Shown here: piece after piece, positions 45,425 through 54,282 of the stretch
How the letters are laid out: each line of letters begins with the position of its first letter
Position numbering within the stretch: position 1 is the first letter of the stretch
NCBI RefSeq assembly: GCF_016901855.1
Contig: NZ_JACJKY010000005.1
Span: forward strand, 62,001 to 126,000
Origin: Merdimmobilis hominis
Lineage (GTDB): Bacteria > Bacillota > Clostridia > Oscillospirales > Ruminococcaceae
Length of the DNA stretch: 64,000 nucleotides
Direction of reading: 5' to 3'
Translations under genes and position numbers: made by a program
The notes under the pieces: generated by a model
The model's database searches: none
The model's input: the letters and a program-made list of their open reading frames with translations, nothing else
What the model was told of the DNA's origin: nothing

Positions 45425-46522
45425 TTATCGGGAATAACGTGCTTTGACTGCTTCACAGAGCGCTTCCGTTTTCTGCTTGACGACGGCGAAATCGACGCCT
45501 TCGTGATATTCGGCTTCGAGCGTGTCGTGAATGGCTTTCGCCTGTCGCAGATGCGCCGATGCTGCATGAATCAGCACATTGGCGGCTTTCTTTTGGAATG
45601 TAAGTGTCTGGCGCCGTTTGCGCAGCGCACTGCGGTCAAGGAACCGCGTGTATCGGATCATGCGGGTGCACATCGACGGATCAAACCGCACGTCGGCGGA
45701 CTGTGTCACGAATCCAAGCGACAATGACGGAATGAGCAGGTGGGAGACAAGCTTATCGGGTGCGGTCGGATCGAAGCAGACATACACCTCAAGTCCGCGC
45801 TGTTTGACATGGAATAAAAGCCGCCGCAACAGCCGGTCTGCCGCCGCACCGAACGGATCGTCAATACAAATGACCCGGCTGCACATCGTTTTGACTGTGT
45901 CGGTGTATGTCAGGACGCCGTTCATGGTCACTGCACTTAACAGCCGCAAGTGAACTTCACCGGTGCCGCCGCCCTTTTTGGGGGGAAGCTCACGCAGCGC
46001 TAAGCGGTCGGCGAGTGCATCAATTTTCTGCGGTTTTAAAATAGAGGCGATAAACTGCCGATTATCCGAAAGCAGCGCATCCGCACCTGCCATCATTCGT
46101 CTGGCTTTTTGGTGGCACAGAGAGATTTCCTCGGAAAGTGTTTTGAGTGCCGGCAGTTTGGGTGCTAAAATTTCTTCATTTAACGCATCAAAGAAATTGA
46201 CGGTTGTTTGAAAACTTCCGGGGAAGGACGGCTCAACTTCGTGCGGCGGTGTTGCATCCACAATACTGCATTTGGCGTCTTTAAAAATTACGCCGTCGAG
46301 CGAATCCGGATCGGACGAGCAGTGAATCCGTTCGATCAGCGAGTCAAAGGGTTCACAAGCTTCAGCCGCCTGTTTCATTGCGGTTGATTTTCCGTTTCCG
46401 GCACTGCCTTTGATAAGATACCGCCGCACACCGGGTTTTGGTTCGTCAAACGGCGCGCACAGCGAGAAAAAGTCGTTTGCCATTGTTGCACACAAGAAAA
46501 AATCAACGGTTTTTGCTTTCAT
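45425..46522 (-). CDS. P-loop ATPase of the PRK06851-like family
   Basis: A 365-residue protein with Walker A IKGSAGNGKSTAMKQ near residue 40 and the typical HCSSDPDSLDGVIF and IVDATPPHEVEP that follow it in this Firmicutes family. A second P-loop expected in some family members is not evident. Function unknown in the family. The start is the ATG at 46522, nine bases after AAGGAG. A long hairpin lies upstream between it and the XRE pair. Confidence 0.82.
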   Translation of the reverse strand: MKAKTVDFFLCATMANDFFSLCAPFDEPKPGVRRYLIKGSAGNGKSTAMKQAAEACEPFDSLIERIHCSSDPDSLDGVIFKDAKCSIVDATPPHEVEPSFPGSFQTTVNFFDALNEEILAPKLPALKTLSEEISLCHQKARRMMAGADALLSDNRQFIASILKPQKIDALADRLALRELPPKKGGGTGEVHLRLLSAVTMNGVLTYTDTVKTMCSRVICIDDPFGAAADRLLRRLLFHVKQRGLEVYVCFDPTAPDKLVSHLLIPSLSLGFVTQSADVRFDPSMCTRMIRYTRFLDRSALRKRRQTLTFQKKAANVLIHAASAHLRQAKAIHDTLEAEYHEGVDFAVVKQKTEALCEAVKARYSR

Positions 46523-46596
46523 GTTCTCACACTCCTTGCGGCGTATTCTATGTGAAAACAAAAAAAGACGTTCCGTTTTTTGTATCAAAGCTCAGC

Positions 46597-46632
46597 AAAC
46601 GGCTGGTATCCTGTTTGGATACCAGCCGTTTG
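46597..46632. repeat. Strong inverted repeat between gene pairs
   Basis: AAACGGCTGGTATCC and GGATACCAGCCGTTT form a 15-bp perfect stem with a short loop. It lacks a T run right after on the minus strand, so it could be a weak terminator or RNA-stabilising element after the 46634 gene. Confidence 0.6.
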
Positions 46633-46633
46633 T

Positions 46634-46876
46634 TCAGAAAGTGATTTTCACCGTTTCGCCCTGCGCAGTGTGTATCTCCACAAGCGTCATGCCGCCAAAT
46701 GATCGGCGCAGCTTTCTATACATCCTGAGGATCTCCCGCTGATCTTCTTTGGAAGCGGGGAGAATATCCGGAAAAATCTTCGCAAGAATCCGCAGCGTGA
46801 GCCGGTTTCCGATCAAGTGATTCGGAATCGGCAGAAACGGCAGCGAAACGTCGTCTGTTTTGATTTTAATTCTCAT
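46634..46876 (-). CDS. Small protein coupled to an XRE regulator
   Basis: An 80-residue cytoplasmic protein (MRIKIKTDDVSLPFLPIP at start, VEIHTAQGETVKITF at end). Its ATG overlaps the stop of the XRE gene (ATGA). The terminal beta strand resembles the end of the XRE protein (VEIFVES), suggesting a common SHOCT-like or YvlB-type domain origin. It may be a partner or modulator of that regulator. Not recognised as a named family. Confidence 0.68.
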   Translation of the reverse strand: MRIKIKTDDVSLPFLPIPNHLIGNRLTLRILAKIFPDILPASKEDQREILRMYRKLRRSFGGMTLVEIHTAQGETVKITF

Positions 46877-47367
46877 GATTCCACAAAAATTTCGACGGTG
46901 TCACCGTCACCGCTTTCAACTTCCATGAGTTTTCCGACAACGCCGCTTTCAATCAGCGAAATGATTGCGTCAATATCGATTGCTTTCAGTGCGTCACTGC
47001 CATTAAATTTGAAATTTTCAAAATTGAGCTTCGATGCAATCCGTACAAACCCAAGCGGCAGATTGATGTTGACCCGGTCGCCATCGCTTGAGAGCACGCG
47101 AATGCGCAGAAGCATCTGCTCAAGCGGCTTACGCGCATCATCCGGCAACAACGATACGGTTTCGTTTTTTTCGCGCACCAACTCGTCGAGGGAAACGTGG
47201 AAAAAGTCCGCCAGCGCAATCAGTGTCGGCAAATCGGGAATGCTTGCATCCGTTTCCCATTTGCTGACCGCCTGAGGCGAAACGCCCATCTGCTGTGCCA
47301 GCTCGTCCTGTGTCATTTTGTATCGTTTGCGCAGTTCGTTGATTTTTTGTCCGATTGAATGCTGCAT
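46873..47367 (-). CDS. XRE family regulator with C-terminal sensor-like domain
   Basis: A 164-residue protein: an N-terminal helix-turn-helix (MTQDELAQQMGVSPQAVSKW, residues 18 to 37, very typical of the family), then a beta-rich C-terminal domain (VNINLPLGFVRIASKL, residues about 98 to 113). The ATG at 47367 starts MQHSIGQ and is preceded by AAAGGAC. It is likely autoregulated and cotranscribed with the 80-residue gene. The signal it senses is unknown. Confidence 0.88.
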   Translation of the reverse strand: MQHSIGQKINELRKRYKMTQDELAQQMGVSPQAVSKWETDASIPDLPTLIALADFFHVSLDELVREKNETVSLLPDDARKPLEQMLLRIRVLSSDGDRVNINLPLGFVRIASKLNFENFKFNGSDALKAIDIDAIISLIESGVVGKLMEVESGDGDTVEIFVES

Positions 47368-47420
47368 AAAAACAGTCCTTTCTGTGCTTGGTCTGCCTTT
47401 TATTATAGGCAGTGTACTGC

Positions 47421-47450
47421 AAAAAGAAAAGCGACCCGCAGTGGGATCGC
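47421..47450 (-). terminator. Terminator downstream of the patatin-like gene
   Basis: GCGATCCCACTGCGGGTCGC with a TTTTCTTTTT run on the minus strand. Confidence 0.78.
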
Positions 47451-47507
47451 TCGCTTGTTGGTTGATTTTTTTGAAACCAGCAGTTGTTCTTTCGAAAAAA
47501 GCCGTTT

Positions 47508-48377
47508 TTACGCCGATTCTTCCGATGATAAAAACGCTTTTACCTTCGCGATATTCGCAAGGCCGTCTAAATAGCCGGTCTGATACAGCGCCATGATATT
47601 GTCGCGGTTACGTTCCATGCGGCCGACAGTCACAGGTGCACCCGGCTGAATCACAAATGCGCGCCCGGCTTCCTTTTCCGATTCGACATAGTCAAGCGTT
47701 TCGTTGTACGAAAGATACCGCCGCTCGAGCGCTTTGACCATGTTCGGGAAGCGTTTTCCGTATTTTAACCGAATCGGCAGCATCAGCTTGTTTTTCTTTT
47801 TGCGATAGGAAGCGTCCTGCGTTAAAATGACAACGCATTTTGTGCAGCCGTCCGCCTGGGCTTTTTTGAGCGGGATTGAGTCGGCAATACCGCCGTCCAT
47901 CAAAAAGTGTCCGTCATAGGGAATCGTTGGGGAAACGAGCGGCAATGAACTCGATGCTTCGACAAGCGCACGCTGTGCCTGCAAATCGGTGATTTCGTCA
48001 TAGCGGGCAAATCCCGTTTCGCAGTCGGTTGTAACGCAGACAAACGGGCATGTTTTGATTCCTGTTTGAAAGGCGTCAAAGTCGAGCGGAACGAGCGTAT
48101 CGGTCAGATCGTCAAAAATGAAACGGTTGCCTAAAAAATAGCCGGTTTTTAAAAAGCTGCGTACACCCATATAGCGCGGATCATTTAAATATTCGGTGTT
48201 GGCACGGATATAGCGGCCTTTTTGTCTGCCGATAAACGAAAGCGCATTGCATGCACCGGCCGATACACCGATGCAGTAGTCGAATGTGATGCCGTTTTCA
48301 ATGAATGCGTCAAGCACACCGGCAGTATACCCGCCGCGCATGCCGCCGCCCTCTAATACAATGCCATTTTTGCGCAC
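47508..48377 (-). CDS. Patatin-like phospholipase
   Basis: A 289-residue patatin-like acyl hydrolase: oxyanion loop GGGMRGGY, nucleophile elbow GVSAGA (Ser), and catalytic Asp in DGGIADSIP. It may hydrolyse membrane lipids. The start is placed at GTG 48377, nine bases after GGGAG. An ATG at 48410 coincides with the -10 box and cannot be the start; the ATG at 48386 lies on the ribosome binding site. No signal peptide is visible. Confidence 0.9.
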   Translation of the reverse strand: MRKNGIVLEGGGMRGGYTAGVLDAFIENGITFDYCIGVSAGACNALSFIGRQKGRYIRANTEYLNDPRYMGVRSFLKTGYFLGNRFIFDDLTDTLVPLDFDAFQTGIKTCPFVCVTTDCETGFARYDEITDLQAQRALVEASSSLPLVSPTIPYDGHFLMDGGIADSIPLKKAQADGCTKCVVILTQDASYRKKKNKLMLPIRLKYGKRFPNMVKALERRYLSYNETLDYVESEKEAGRAFVIQPGAPVTVGRMERNRDNIMALYQTGYLDGLANIAKVKAFLSSEESA

Positions 48378-48408
48378 TGGAGTCATCTCCCAAAATCCAT
48401 TTTTCCCC

Positions 48409-48437
48409 ATTATAGCACGCGAAAATCATGGAATCAA
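48409..48437 (-). promoter_or_regulatory. Promoter of the patatin-like gene
   Basis: TTGATT (48437-48432) and TATAAT (48414-48409), 17 bp apart; the -35 overlaps the folT stop codon. Confidence 0.72.
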
Positions 48438-49330
48438 GCATCAGACTTTGTCGAGTTGTCTGTCTGTTCGAGTGATTTGCGGATTGTATGGAGATCCTCT
48501 GCCATCACACCGAAGCCGTACAAAAAGTTTCCGACAAACGGAGAAGCTGCGGCGGCAATGAGCCACACGACACTTGCACGGAGTCCGGCGGTCAGCGTCG
48601 GTGCATCCACCATGCGCAAAGCTGCCGTCCAAATGAAAAATACCGCCGCTGCTGCCGAGAGCACTTTTGATACCCATTTCATATGAAATGCGGCAGAATC
48701 GGGACGGAACGGATATCGTCCGGAAAAGAGCTTTCCGTCCGGATTGCCGTAAAGGTAGCCGCGGCGCACCAAAACCGGCAGGCAGACGCCGATGAACAGC
48801 ACAAACAGCAGCGATTCAAGCGGCCAAAGCGCGATGTTTTTGACAATGCTTTTGAAAAGATAATAGAGATATCCTTTTGAAAAGAGCATCGCGCTCCAGA
48901 AGGAACCGAGCAGGATGTTGACAAGAATGTTTACGGTGAGCTTTGCGGCAAAAATGCGTACCGCGCTGATTTTTGTGCGGTATAAAAACAAGCAGTAAAT
49001 GAATATGCCTGCCATGCTCGAAAGTGTGTATCCAAAGAAATATGCGCCCTGCGGATACATCAGATAGCCGACGATGTCACCTGCAAATCCGGCGGCAAGG
49101 CCAACGAGCGGGCCGTAAATGGCAGCGCCCGTCATCTTGACGAAGAAGGTTAAGAAGATGTACAGGTTTTCGCCGACGGGAACGCGCAGCATGCCGAGTG
49201 CGGCGGACAGTGCGGTGAAGACTGCGGCAATCATGAGCGAACGCAGACAGCGAAATTCTGCGGCAGCGGCTTTCCAATAGCCGATGGAGACGGGCAGTGT
49301 GTAGATGGATGTGTCTTTGTTTTTTCGCAT
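48434..49330 (-). CDS. folT: Folate ECF transporter S component FolT
   Basis: A 298-residue membrane protein whose first about 190 residues form a six-helix ECF S component (MIAAVFTALSAALGMLRVPV, then KMTGAAIYGPLVGLAAGFAGDI), as in FolT. It is controlled by a THF riboswitch, which supports folate as substrate. The last about 100 residues contain two more hydrophobic helices beyond the usual FolT length, an unusual extension. The ATG at 49330 follows AGAGGAGG. The motor genes are elsewhere. Confidence 0.9.
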   Translation of the reverse strand: MRKNKDTSIYTLPVSIGYWKAAAAEFRCLRSLMIAAVFTALSAALGMLRVPVGENLYIFLTFFVKMTGAAIYGPLVGLAAGFAGDIVGYLMYPQGAYFFGYTLSSMAGIFIYCLFLYRTKISAVRIFAAKLTVNILVNILLGSFWSAMLFSKGYLYYLFKSIVKNIALWPLESLLFVLFIGVCLPVLVRRGYLYGNPDGKLFSGRYPFRPDSAAFHMKWVSKVLSAAAAVFFIWTAALRMVDAPTLTAGLRASVVWLIAAAASPFVGNFLYGFGVMAEDLHTIRKSLEQTDNSTKSDA

Positions 49331-49421
49331 AAAAAATCCTCCTCTTTATGTGCGAAGCCAACAAACGTACCACCATTGTGTCACACAGAAAGAGAAGGGA
49401 ACCTTCCATTTTTGTTATGCA

Positions 49422-49519
49422 ACAGTGGGATGCGAGCACTGTACCGCAAGCCGATGGCTTTTCGTCCGTCTGACAACTCCCCGTTCAGGCGGCACTTGAC
49501 GCACAGCGCTCTACTCTGT
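49422..49519 (-). promoter_or_regulatory. THF (tetrahydrofolate) riboswitch
   Basis: On the minus strand ACAGAGTAGAGCGCTGTGCG, TCAAGTG, ACGGGGAGTTGT, ACGAAAA, GCGGTAC and GCATCCCACTGT occur in the order and spacing of the folate riboswitch-I. The closing stem is ACAG-CTGT. It lies about 90 bases upstream of folT, which it should repress when folate is plentiful. Confidence 0.9.
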
Positions 49520-49534
49520 GATTTGTACGCATTA

Positions 49535-49563
49535 ACGATAGCACACTTTTTGTGCTTTGTCAA
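49535..49563 (-). promoter_or_regulatory. Promoter of the THF riboswitch-folT transcript
   Basis: On the minus strand TTGACA (49563-49558), 17 bp, TATCGT (49540-49535), ending about 16 bases before the aptamer. Confidence 0.7.
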
Positions 49564-49613
49564 ATCAAAGAAAAAGGGCGCGAAAAAAATTTTAAAAAAG
49601 ATGAATTTTCCTC

Positions 49614-49641
49614 TTGATTTTTTTAAAAAGTGTGGTATAAT
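49614..49641 (+). promoter_or_regulatory. Promoter of tRNA-Gln
   Basis: TTGATT (49614-49619), 16 bp, TATAAT (49636-49641), about 30 bases before the tRNA. Confidence 0.75.
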
Positions 49642-49670
49642 AATATTCGTTGCAAAACAACAGAACAAAT

Positions 49671-49746
49671 TGGGGTATCGCCAAGCGGTAAGGCAGCAGA
49701 TTCTGAATCTGCCATTCCGGTGGTTCGAATCCATCTACCCCAGCCA
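49671..49746 (+). tRNA. tRNA-Gln (anticodon CTG)
   Basis: Acceptor TGGGGTA/TACCCCA, anticodon loop TTCTGAA giving anticodon CTG, T loop GGTTCGAATCC, and an encoded CCA end. The anticodon CTG reads CAG Gln codons. The 3' 21 bases are repeated 145 bp downstream. Confidence 0.95.
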
Positions 49747-49748
49747 AA

Positions 49749-49785
49749 AACAAGCAATCTACAGTTGTAGATTGCTTGTTTTTTT
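49749..49785 (+). terminator. tRNA-Gln terminator
   Basis: AACAAGCAATCTACA-GT-TGTAGATTGCTTGTT plus T run. Confidence 0.88.
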
Positions 49786-49870
49786 CTGTAGATGGATTCG
49801 ATAGGAGCGGTGTTAGAAAACAGTCCAGTGGACTGTTTTCCCCGCGACCGGTCTTTTGCCGCAGCAAAAG

Positions 49871-49891
49871 CGAATCCATCTACCCCAGCCA
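49871..49891. repeat. Second copy of the tRNA-Gln 3' end (att-like repeat)
   Basis: CGAATCCATCTACCCCAGCCA is identical to 49726-49746, the T arm to CCA of the tRNA. Inverted 13-base copy GTAGATGGATTCG lies at 49788-49800. This is what remains when an element integrates at a tRNA 3' end. Between them are a palindrome (GAAAACAGTCC/GGACTGTTTTC, about 49816-49840) and no gene. Confidence 0.8.
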
Positions 49892-49920
49892 GACTGGGTC
49901 TGGACGCAATTCGCGTTCGG

Positions 49921-50052
49921 CGGACTAAGTCCGCACTGACTTCGCGTCGGTGGTGAAGCGGGAGGAGAAAATGATTCGCCCGCGGCCGGACTAAGTCCGC
50001 ATTGATTTCGCGCTGACAGTGAAGCAGGAGGAGAAAATGATTCGCCGCGGAA
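49921..50052. repeat. Two-copy tandem repeat of 66 bp, intergenic
   Basis: Units starting at 49921 and 49987 share CGGACTAAGTCCGCA, the GAGGAGAAAATGATTCGCC part and flanks with a few substitutions. GGACTAAGTCC is a perfect inverted repeat within each. No convincing reading frame exists in this 390-bp gap; the open frames seen are likely accidental. Confidence 0.7.
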
Positions 50053-50094
50053 GAACTCTCCGAAAAGACCGTAATCAAAAATAATTGTAACAAC

Positions 50095-50127
50095 AAAAAA
50101 GCACCCTCGTATGAGGGTGCTTTTTTT
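50095..50127 (-). terminator. Terminator of the malQ-glgP operon
   Basis: GCACCCTC-GTAT-GAGGGTGC flanked by A6 and T7, just beyond the glgP stop codon on the minus strand. Confidence 0.9.
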
Positions 50128-50136
50128 CGTTTTTTA

Positions 50137-52518
50137 TTACCAGTCGGTTTTGACCGGTTCGATCTTCCAAATGTCGGTCGAATAGTGACGAATTGTACGG
50201 TCGGACGAGAATTTGCCCGAGTTTGCCATGTTGATGAAGCATTTCTTTGCAAACGCTTTGCGATCCTGGTAATCGCGGTTTAAGCGCAGACGTGCTTCGA
50301 TAAAGCTGTTCAGGTCGCCCAGTACATAGTAGTTATCCGGACGGGTCCAGCCTGCACCATAGAGCAGGGAATTATAAATCTCGCGGAACAAACCGCTGCC
50401 GCCGTCGTTCAAAGTACCGTTTACAAGCGTATCAACGACACGGCGAATCTTCTCGTCGCAGTCATAGATGCCTTTCGGGTTGTAGGTCTGCATGATCGAA
50501 GACAGTTCTTCAACTTTTGCGCCGAAGATGTAGTTGTTTTCTGCGCCTGCTTCCTCGACGATCTCAACGTTTGCACCGTCGAGTGTACCCAAAGTGACTG
50601 CACCGTTGATCATGAATTTCATGTTGCCGGTACCGGAAGCCTCTGTGCCTGCAGTGGAAATCTGAACCGAAACGTCTGCTGCTGCAACGAGCTTCTCCGC
50701 ATACGAAACGTTGTAGTTTGTGACAAACACAACTTTCAACAGATCTTTTGTCTGCGGATCGTTGTTGACGAGATTTGCAATCTCATTGATGAATTTGATG
50801 ATGCCTTTTGCACGGCGGTAGCCCGGTGCCGATTTTGCGCCGAAGATGAAGGTTGTCGGGTAAAAATCGGTAATCGAACCTTCTTTGATGCCGTAGTACA
50901 GGTAAAGGATCGAGAATGCATTTAAAAGCTGACGTTTATATTCGTGCAGACGTTTGACCTGAATGTCGAACATCGAGTCCGGATTGAGCGAAACGCCTTC
51001 TTTTGTTTCGATGAATGCGCAAAGACGCTCTTTGTTTGCGCGTTTGATTTCCATAAAGCGGGTGAGAGCAGCGTCGTCATCTGCATACGGCTCCATTGCT
51101 TTAATCTCTTTCAAAAGCGTGGTGACGCGGTCATGACCGAGTGTTTCGCACACAAACGAGAATAGTTCCGGATTGCACAGTGCAAACCATCTGCGCTGAG
51201 TGACACCGTTTGTTTTGTTCTGGAAGCGTTCCGGATAAACAAGGTACCATTCTTTGAGCGCATCGCGTTTGAGGATTTCGGTGTGGATGCGGGCAACGCC
51301 GTTTGTATAGGACGAAACATAGATTGCCAGACGAGCCATGTGCACCATGTTGTCGTTGATGATCTGCAAGCGGCCGATTTCCTCACCGGTCAGCTTCATG
51401 TAGCGCATCTCTTCAGACAAAAGACCATTGATCTGCATGATGATGTCGAGAATCTGCGGAACAACTGCGCGCATCAGATCGCACGGCCATTTTTCGAGTG
51501 CCTCTGCCATGATGGTGTGGTTTGTGTAGTTGAATACCTGATGGCAGATACCGAGTGCCTGTTCGAAGTCAAGACCATGACATCTGGTGAGCTGACGGAC
51601 AAGCTCCGGAATTGCGATAACCGGATGGGTATCGTTTAACTGGATGGTGATATATTTGCCGAACTGCGAAAAATCATCACCGTGATATTTTTTGTAATCT
51701 TTTAACAGATCGGTGATCGAAGCACAGCAGAAGAAGTACTGCTGTTTTAAGCGGAGGACTTTGCCTTCCCAGGTATCATCGTTCGGATAAAGTACGCGGG
51801 AAATGTCTTCTGCGCGGTTTTTGTCGCGGACAGCATTGTCATACTGCTGCGCATTGAAGAGGTTAAAGTCAAACGGAGTCAGACTTTCTGCCTGCCAAAG
51901 ACGCAGATTGCCGACGTTTTTCGTGTGATAGCCAACGATCGGCATATCATACGGGACAGCGTTGACCACCTGATCTGCAAATTCGACGCGAACGGTGTCT
52001 TTTTCGCAGCGGCGGCTCCATGCACCGCCGTGGATGTTCCAGTCGTCTGCAATTTCTGTCTGGAATCCGTTTTCGAATTTTTGTTTGAACAGACCGTATT
52101 TATAACGGATGCCGTAGCCGTCAAGCGGCAGATTCAGTGTTGCGGCACTGTCCAAAAAGCATGCTGCCAAACGGCCCAAACCACCGTTTCCGAGCGCTGC
52201 GTCTTCGATTTCTTCAAAATCGGCAATCGATCTGCCGAAGGTTTTCAACACTTCGTCCACGGTGTCGGTTAAACCTAAGCACAGCAGGTTGTTGTAAACA
52301 GCGCGTCCAACCAAAAATTCAGCCGAAAAATAGCATGCACGGCGGTTCTCGTTGTGCGCGTCGCGGCTTTTATGAATGTCATGAGAAAGTTTTCCCAAAA
52401 TCAGTTTTGCAACCGCATAATGGATCTGATAAATATCCGCTTCCTCCGGTGTGACGTCATAGTCAAGGGCGAGTGTACGGGTAAGATCCGAAAGAAATTC
52501 TTCTTTTTCGTAAGTCAT
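50137..52518 (-). CDS. glgP: Glycogen/maltodextrin phosphorylase, GT35
   Basis: A 793-residue enzyme that cleaves alpha-1,4-glucan with phosphate to give glucose-1-phosphate. PLP sits on the Lys of SGTGNMKFMINGAVTLG; further motifs are TNGVTQRRWF and DHSRDAHNE-like N-terminal surroundings (IHKSRDAHNENRRACYFSAEFL). Length is typical. The 6-bp gap after malQ indicates one transcript for glycogen or maltodextrin turnover. The ATG at 52518 follows GGAGGTAA. Confidence 0.96.
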   Translation of the reverse strand: MTYEKEEFLSDLTRTLALDYDVTPEEADIYQIHYAVAKLILGKLSHDIHKSRDAHNENRRACYFSAEFLVGRAVYNNLLCLGLTDTVDEVLKTFGRSIADFEEIEDAALGNGGLGRLAACFLDSAATLNLPLDGYGIRYKYGLFKQKFENGFQTEIADDWNIHGGAWSRRCEKDTVRVEFADQVVNAVPYDMPIVGYHTKNVGNLRLWQAESLTPFDFNLFNAQQYDNAVRDKNRAEDISRVLYPNDDTWEGKVLRLKQQYFFCCASITDLLKDYKKYHGDDFSQFGKYITIQLNDTHPVIAIPELVRQLTRCHGLDFEQALGICHQVFNYTNHTIMAEALEKWPCDLMRAVVPQILDIIMQINGLLSEEMRYMKLTGEEIGRLQIINDNMVHMARLAIYVSSYTNGVARIHTEILKRDALKEWYLVYPERFQNKTNGVTQRRWFALCNPELFSFVCETLGHDRVTTLLKEIKAMEPYADDDAALTRFMEIKRANKERLCAFIETKEGVSLNPDSMFDIQVKRLHEYKRQLLNAFSILYLYYGIKEGSITDFYPTTFIFGAKSAPGYRRAKGIIKFINEIANLVNNDPQTKDLLKVVFVTNYNVSYAEKLVAAADVSVQISTAGTEASGTGNMKFMINGAVTLGTLDGANVEIVEEAGAENNYIFGAKVEELSSIMQTYNPKGIYDCDEKIRRVVDTLVNGTLNDGGSGLFREIYNSLLYGAGWTRPDNYYVLGDLNSFIEARLRLNRDYQDRKAFAKKCFINMANSGKFSSDRTIRHYSTDIWKIEPVKTDW

Positions 52519-52524
52519 CGTAAA

Positions 52525-53997
52525 TTACCTCCAGTAAAGCTTGGTGAGTGCTTTGATTTTATTTGATACTGCGGGGGTGAGCTGGTCTTTTTTCACACGC
52601 CAGCACCAGTTGCCGCTTGCGGTAGACGGGGTGTTCATGCGCGATTCAGCACCCAGTCCCAAAAAGTCCTGCATCTGTGCAATGGCAGTGTTTGCCGGAC
52701 TCGCCCAAACAGCGGCGAGTACCGCATCGGCACAATCTTCGTTTTCGGTGATGCGCAGATATTTTTTCATGTAGTTAAGCTCGCTGCGGGTGCGGGATTT
52801 AAGCCATGCACAAAGCGGCTCGTTGTCGTGCGTACCCGTATAGCATACGGCGTTTTGCACGTGATTATGCGGCATATAGTCGCTTTCCACATTCGGCGTG
52901 AATGCAAATTCCATCACTTTCATGCCCGGGAAGCCCGATTCTTTTAAGAGTTCGCGGACTTCGTCGGTGATGATGCCTAAGTCTTCGGCAATGATTTTGC
53001 GTTCGCCCAATACCTCTTTGACGCGGTTAAACAGCTCCATGCCCGGACCTTTTTTCCACTCGCCGCCGGTTGCGTCTTCATCGCCTGCCGGAATTGCCCA
53101 GTAGCTTTCGAATCCGCGGAAATGGTCGATGCGCACACGGTCAAACACGCGGGTTGCGTGGTCGATGCGGCGAATCCACCAGTCAAAGCCGGTCTGACGA
53201 TGTGCTTCCCAGCTGTAAACCGGGTTGCCCCAAAGCTGTCCGGTTGCAGAGAAATAGTCGGGCGGACAGCCTGCGACCTCAACCGGGGTGCGGGTTTCAT
53301 CCACCATGAACAGAATCGAGTTTGCCCAGACGTCTGCGCTGTCATGTGCAACATAGATCGGCAGGTCGCCGAGGATTTCGATGCCTTTTTCGTTTACATA
53401 CGTTTTGAGCGCTGTCCACTGTTTATAAAACTCGTACTGGACAAAGCGCCAGAACAAAATCTCGTCATACAGCCGTGCATACGTTGCCTGCAGGGCGTCA
53501 TAGTTGCGGTAGCGCACGTCGTCCGGCCATTCATACCACGGTTTGCCGCCGTTTTCCTCTTTGAGCGCCATGAACAGGACATAGTCCTCGAGCCATTTGG
53601 TCTCCTTGCAGACGAATGCTTCGTATTCCTCGTCCGGGTTTTCGAAAAAGCGTTTTGCCGCCTTTTTCAAAAGCGGATACCGGTTTTCATACAACACAGC
53701 GTAGTCTACACGTGTTTCGTCTTCTCCCCAGGAACGTGAAGTGATCTCGCTTTTTTTGAGCAGACCCTCTTTGCAGAGTGTGTCCAGATCAATAAAATAC
53801 GGGTTTCCTGCAAACGTAGAGAACGACTGATACGGCGAATCACCGTAGCTGGTCGGGGAAACAGGGAGCATTTGCCATACTTTCTGTTTTGCGCGTGCAA
53901 GAAAATCGGCGAAGCGATATGCTTCTTTGCCCATGGTGCCGATGCCATACGGGGACGGCAGGCTGGACAAGTGCATCAAAATGCCGCTTTCGCGCAT
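52525..53997 (-). CDS. malQ: 4-alpha-glucanotransferase (amylomaltase), GH77
   Basis: A 490-residue GH77 enzyme that transfers maltosyl units so that the phosphorylase can continue past short chains. The nucleophile Asp is in VRIDHFRGFESYW, the acid Glu in IIAEDLGIITDEV, and the third carboxylate in YTGTHDNEPL. N-terminal SGILMHLSSLPSPYGIG is also typical. The ATG at 53997 follows AAGGAGAGG. It is first in the operon with glgP. Confidence 0.96.
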   Translation of the reverse strand: MRESGILMHLSSLPSPYGIGTMGKEAYRFADFLARAKQKVWQMLPVSPTSYGDSPYQSFSTFAGNPYFIDLDTLCKEGLLKKSEITSRSWGEDETRVDYAVLYENRYPLLKKAAKRFFENPDEEYEAFVCKETKWLEDYVLFMALKEENGGKPWYEWPDDVRYRNYDALQATYARLYDEILFWRFVQYEFYKQWTALKTYVNEKGIEILGDLPIYVAHDSADVWANSILFMVDETRTPVEVAGCPPDYFSATGQLWGNPVYSWEAHRQTGFDWWIRRIDHATRVFDRVRIDHFRGFESYWAIPAGDEDATGGEWKKGPGMELFNRVKEVLGERKIIAEDLGIITDEVRELLKESGFPGMKVMEFAFTPNVESDYMPHNHVQNAVCYTGTHDNEPLCAWLKSRTRSELNYMKKYLRITENEDCADAVLAAVWASPANTAIAQMQDFLGLGAESRMNTPSTASGNWCWRVKKDQLTPAVSNKIKALTKLYWR

Positions 53998-54190
53998 AAG
54001 TAACCTCTCCTTTTATTTTATAATCATGATAAGATACAAAAAACATGCTGTGAACCATCCAATCATTGGCACACAACAAAAATATTATAACAGTTTTTAT
54101 GGGTATTTACAAGGCAAAACCCTTGTAAAGTGACGTGTAAGAGCCGCTTTCATCGGAAAAAAGCAAGAATCAGAATGTTTTTTGCGTGCG

Positions 54191-54219
54191 TTGCAATCAA
54201 AAAACAGGTGTGCTATACT
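54191..54219 (+). promoter_or_regulatory. Promoter of the HAD-pepD operon
   Basis: TTGCAA (54191-54196), 17 bp, TATACT (54214-54219). The 54,001 to 54,282 gap otherwise holds malQ's leader on the other strand and nothing else I recognise. Confidence 0.72.
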
Positions 54220-54282
54220 GAAAACGAACAGCATCCGCCGTTTCACACGGTGGATTGGACAGTTTGAAAGGAAGAACCACAC

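Noticed and set aside
49623-50252. 209-residue open frame across tRNA-Gln and the repeat region
   Set aside because: It runs antisense to the tRNA and through tandem repeats, and overlaps the end of glgP; such frames are known artefacts around tRNA genes.
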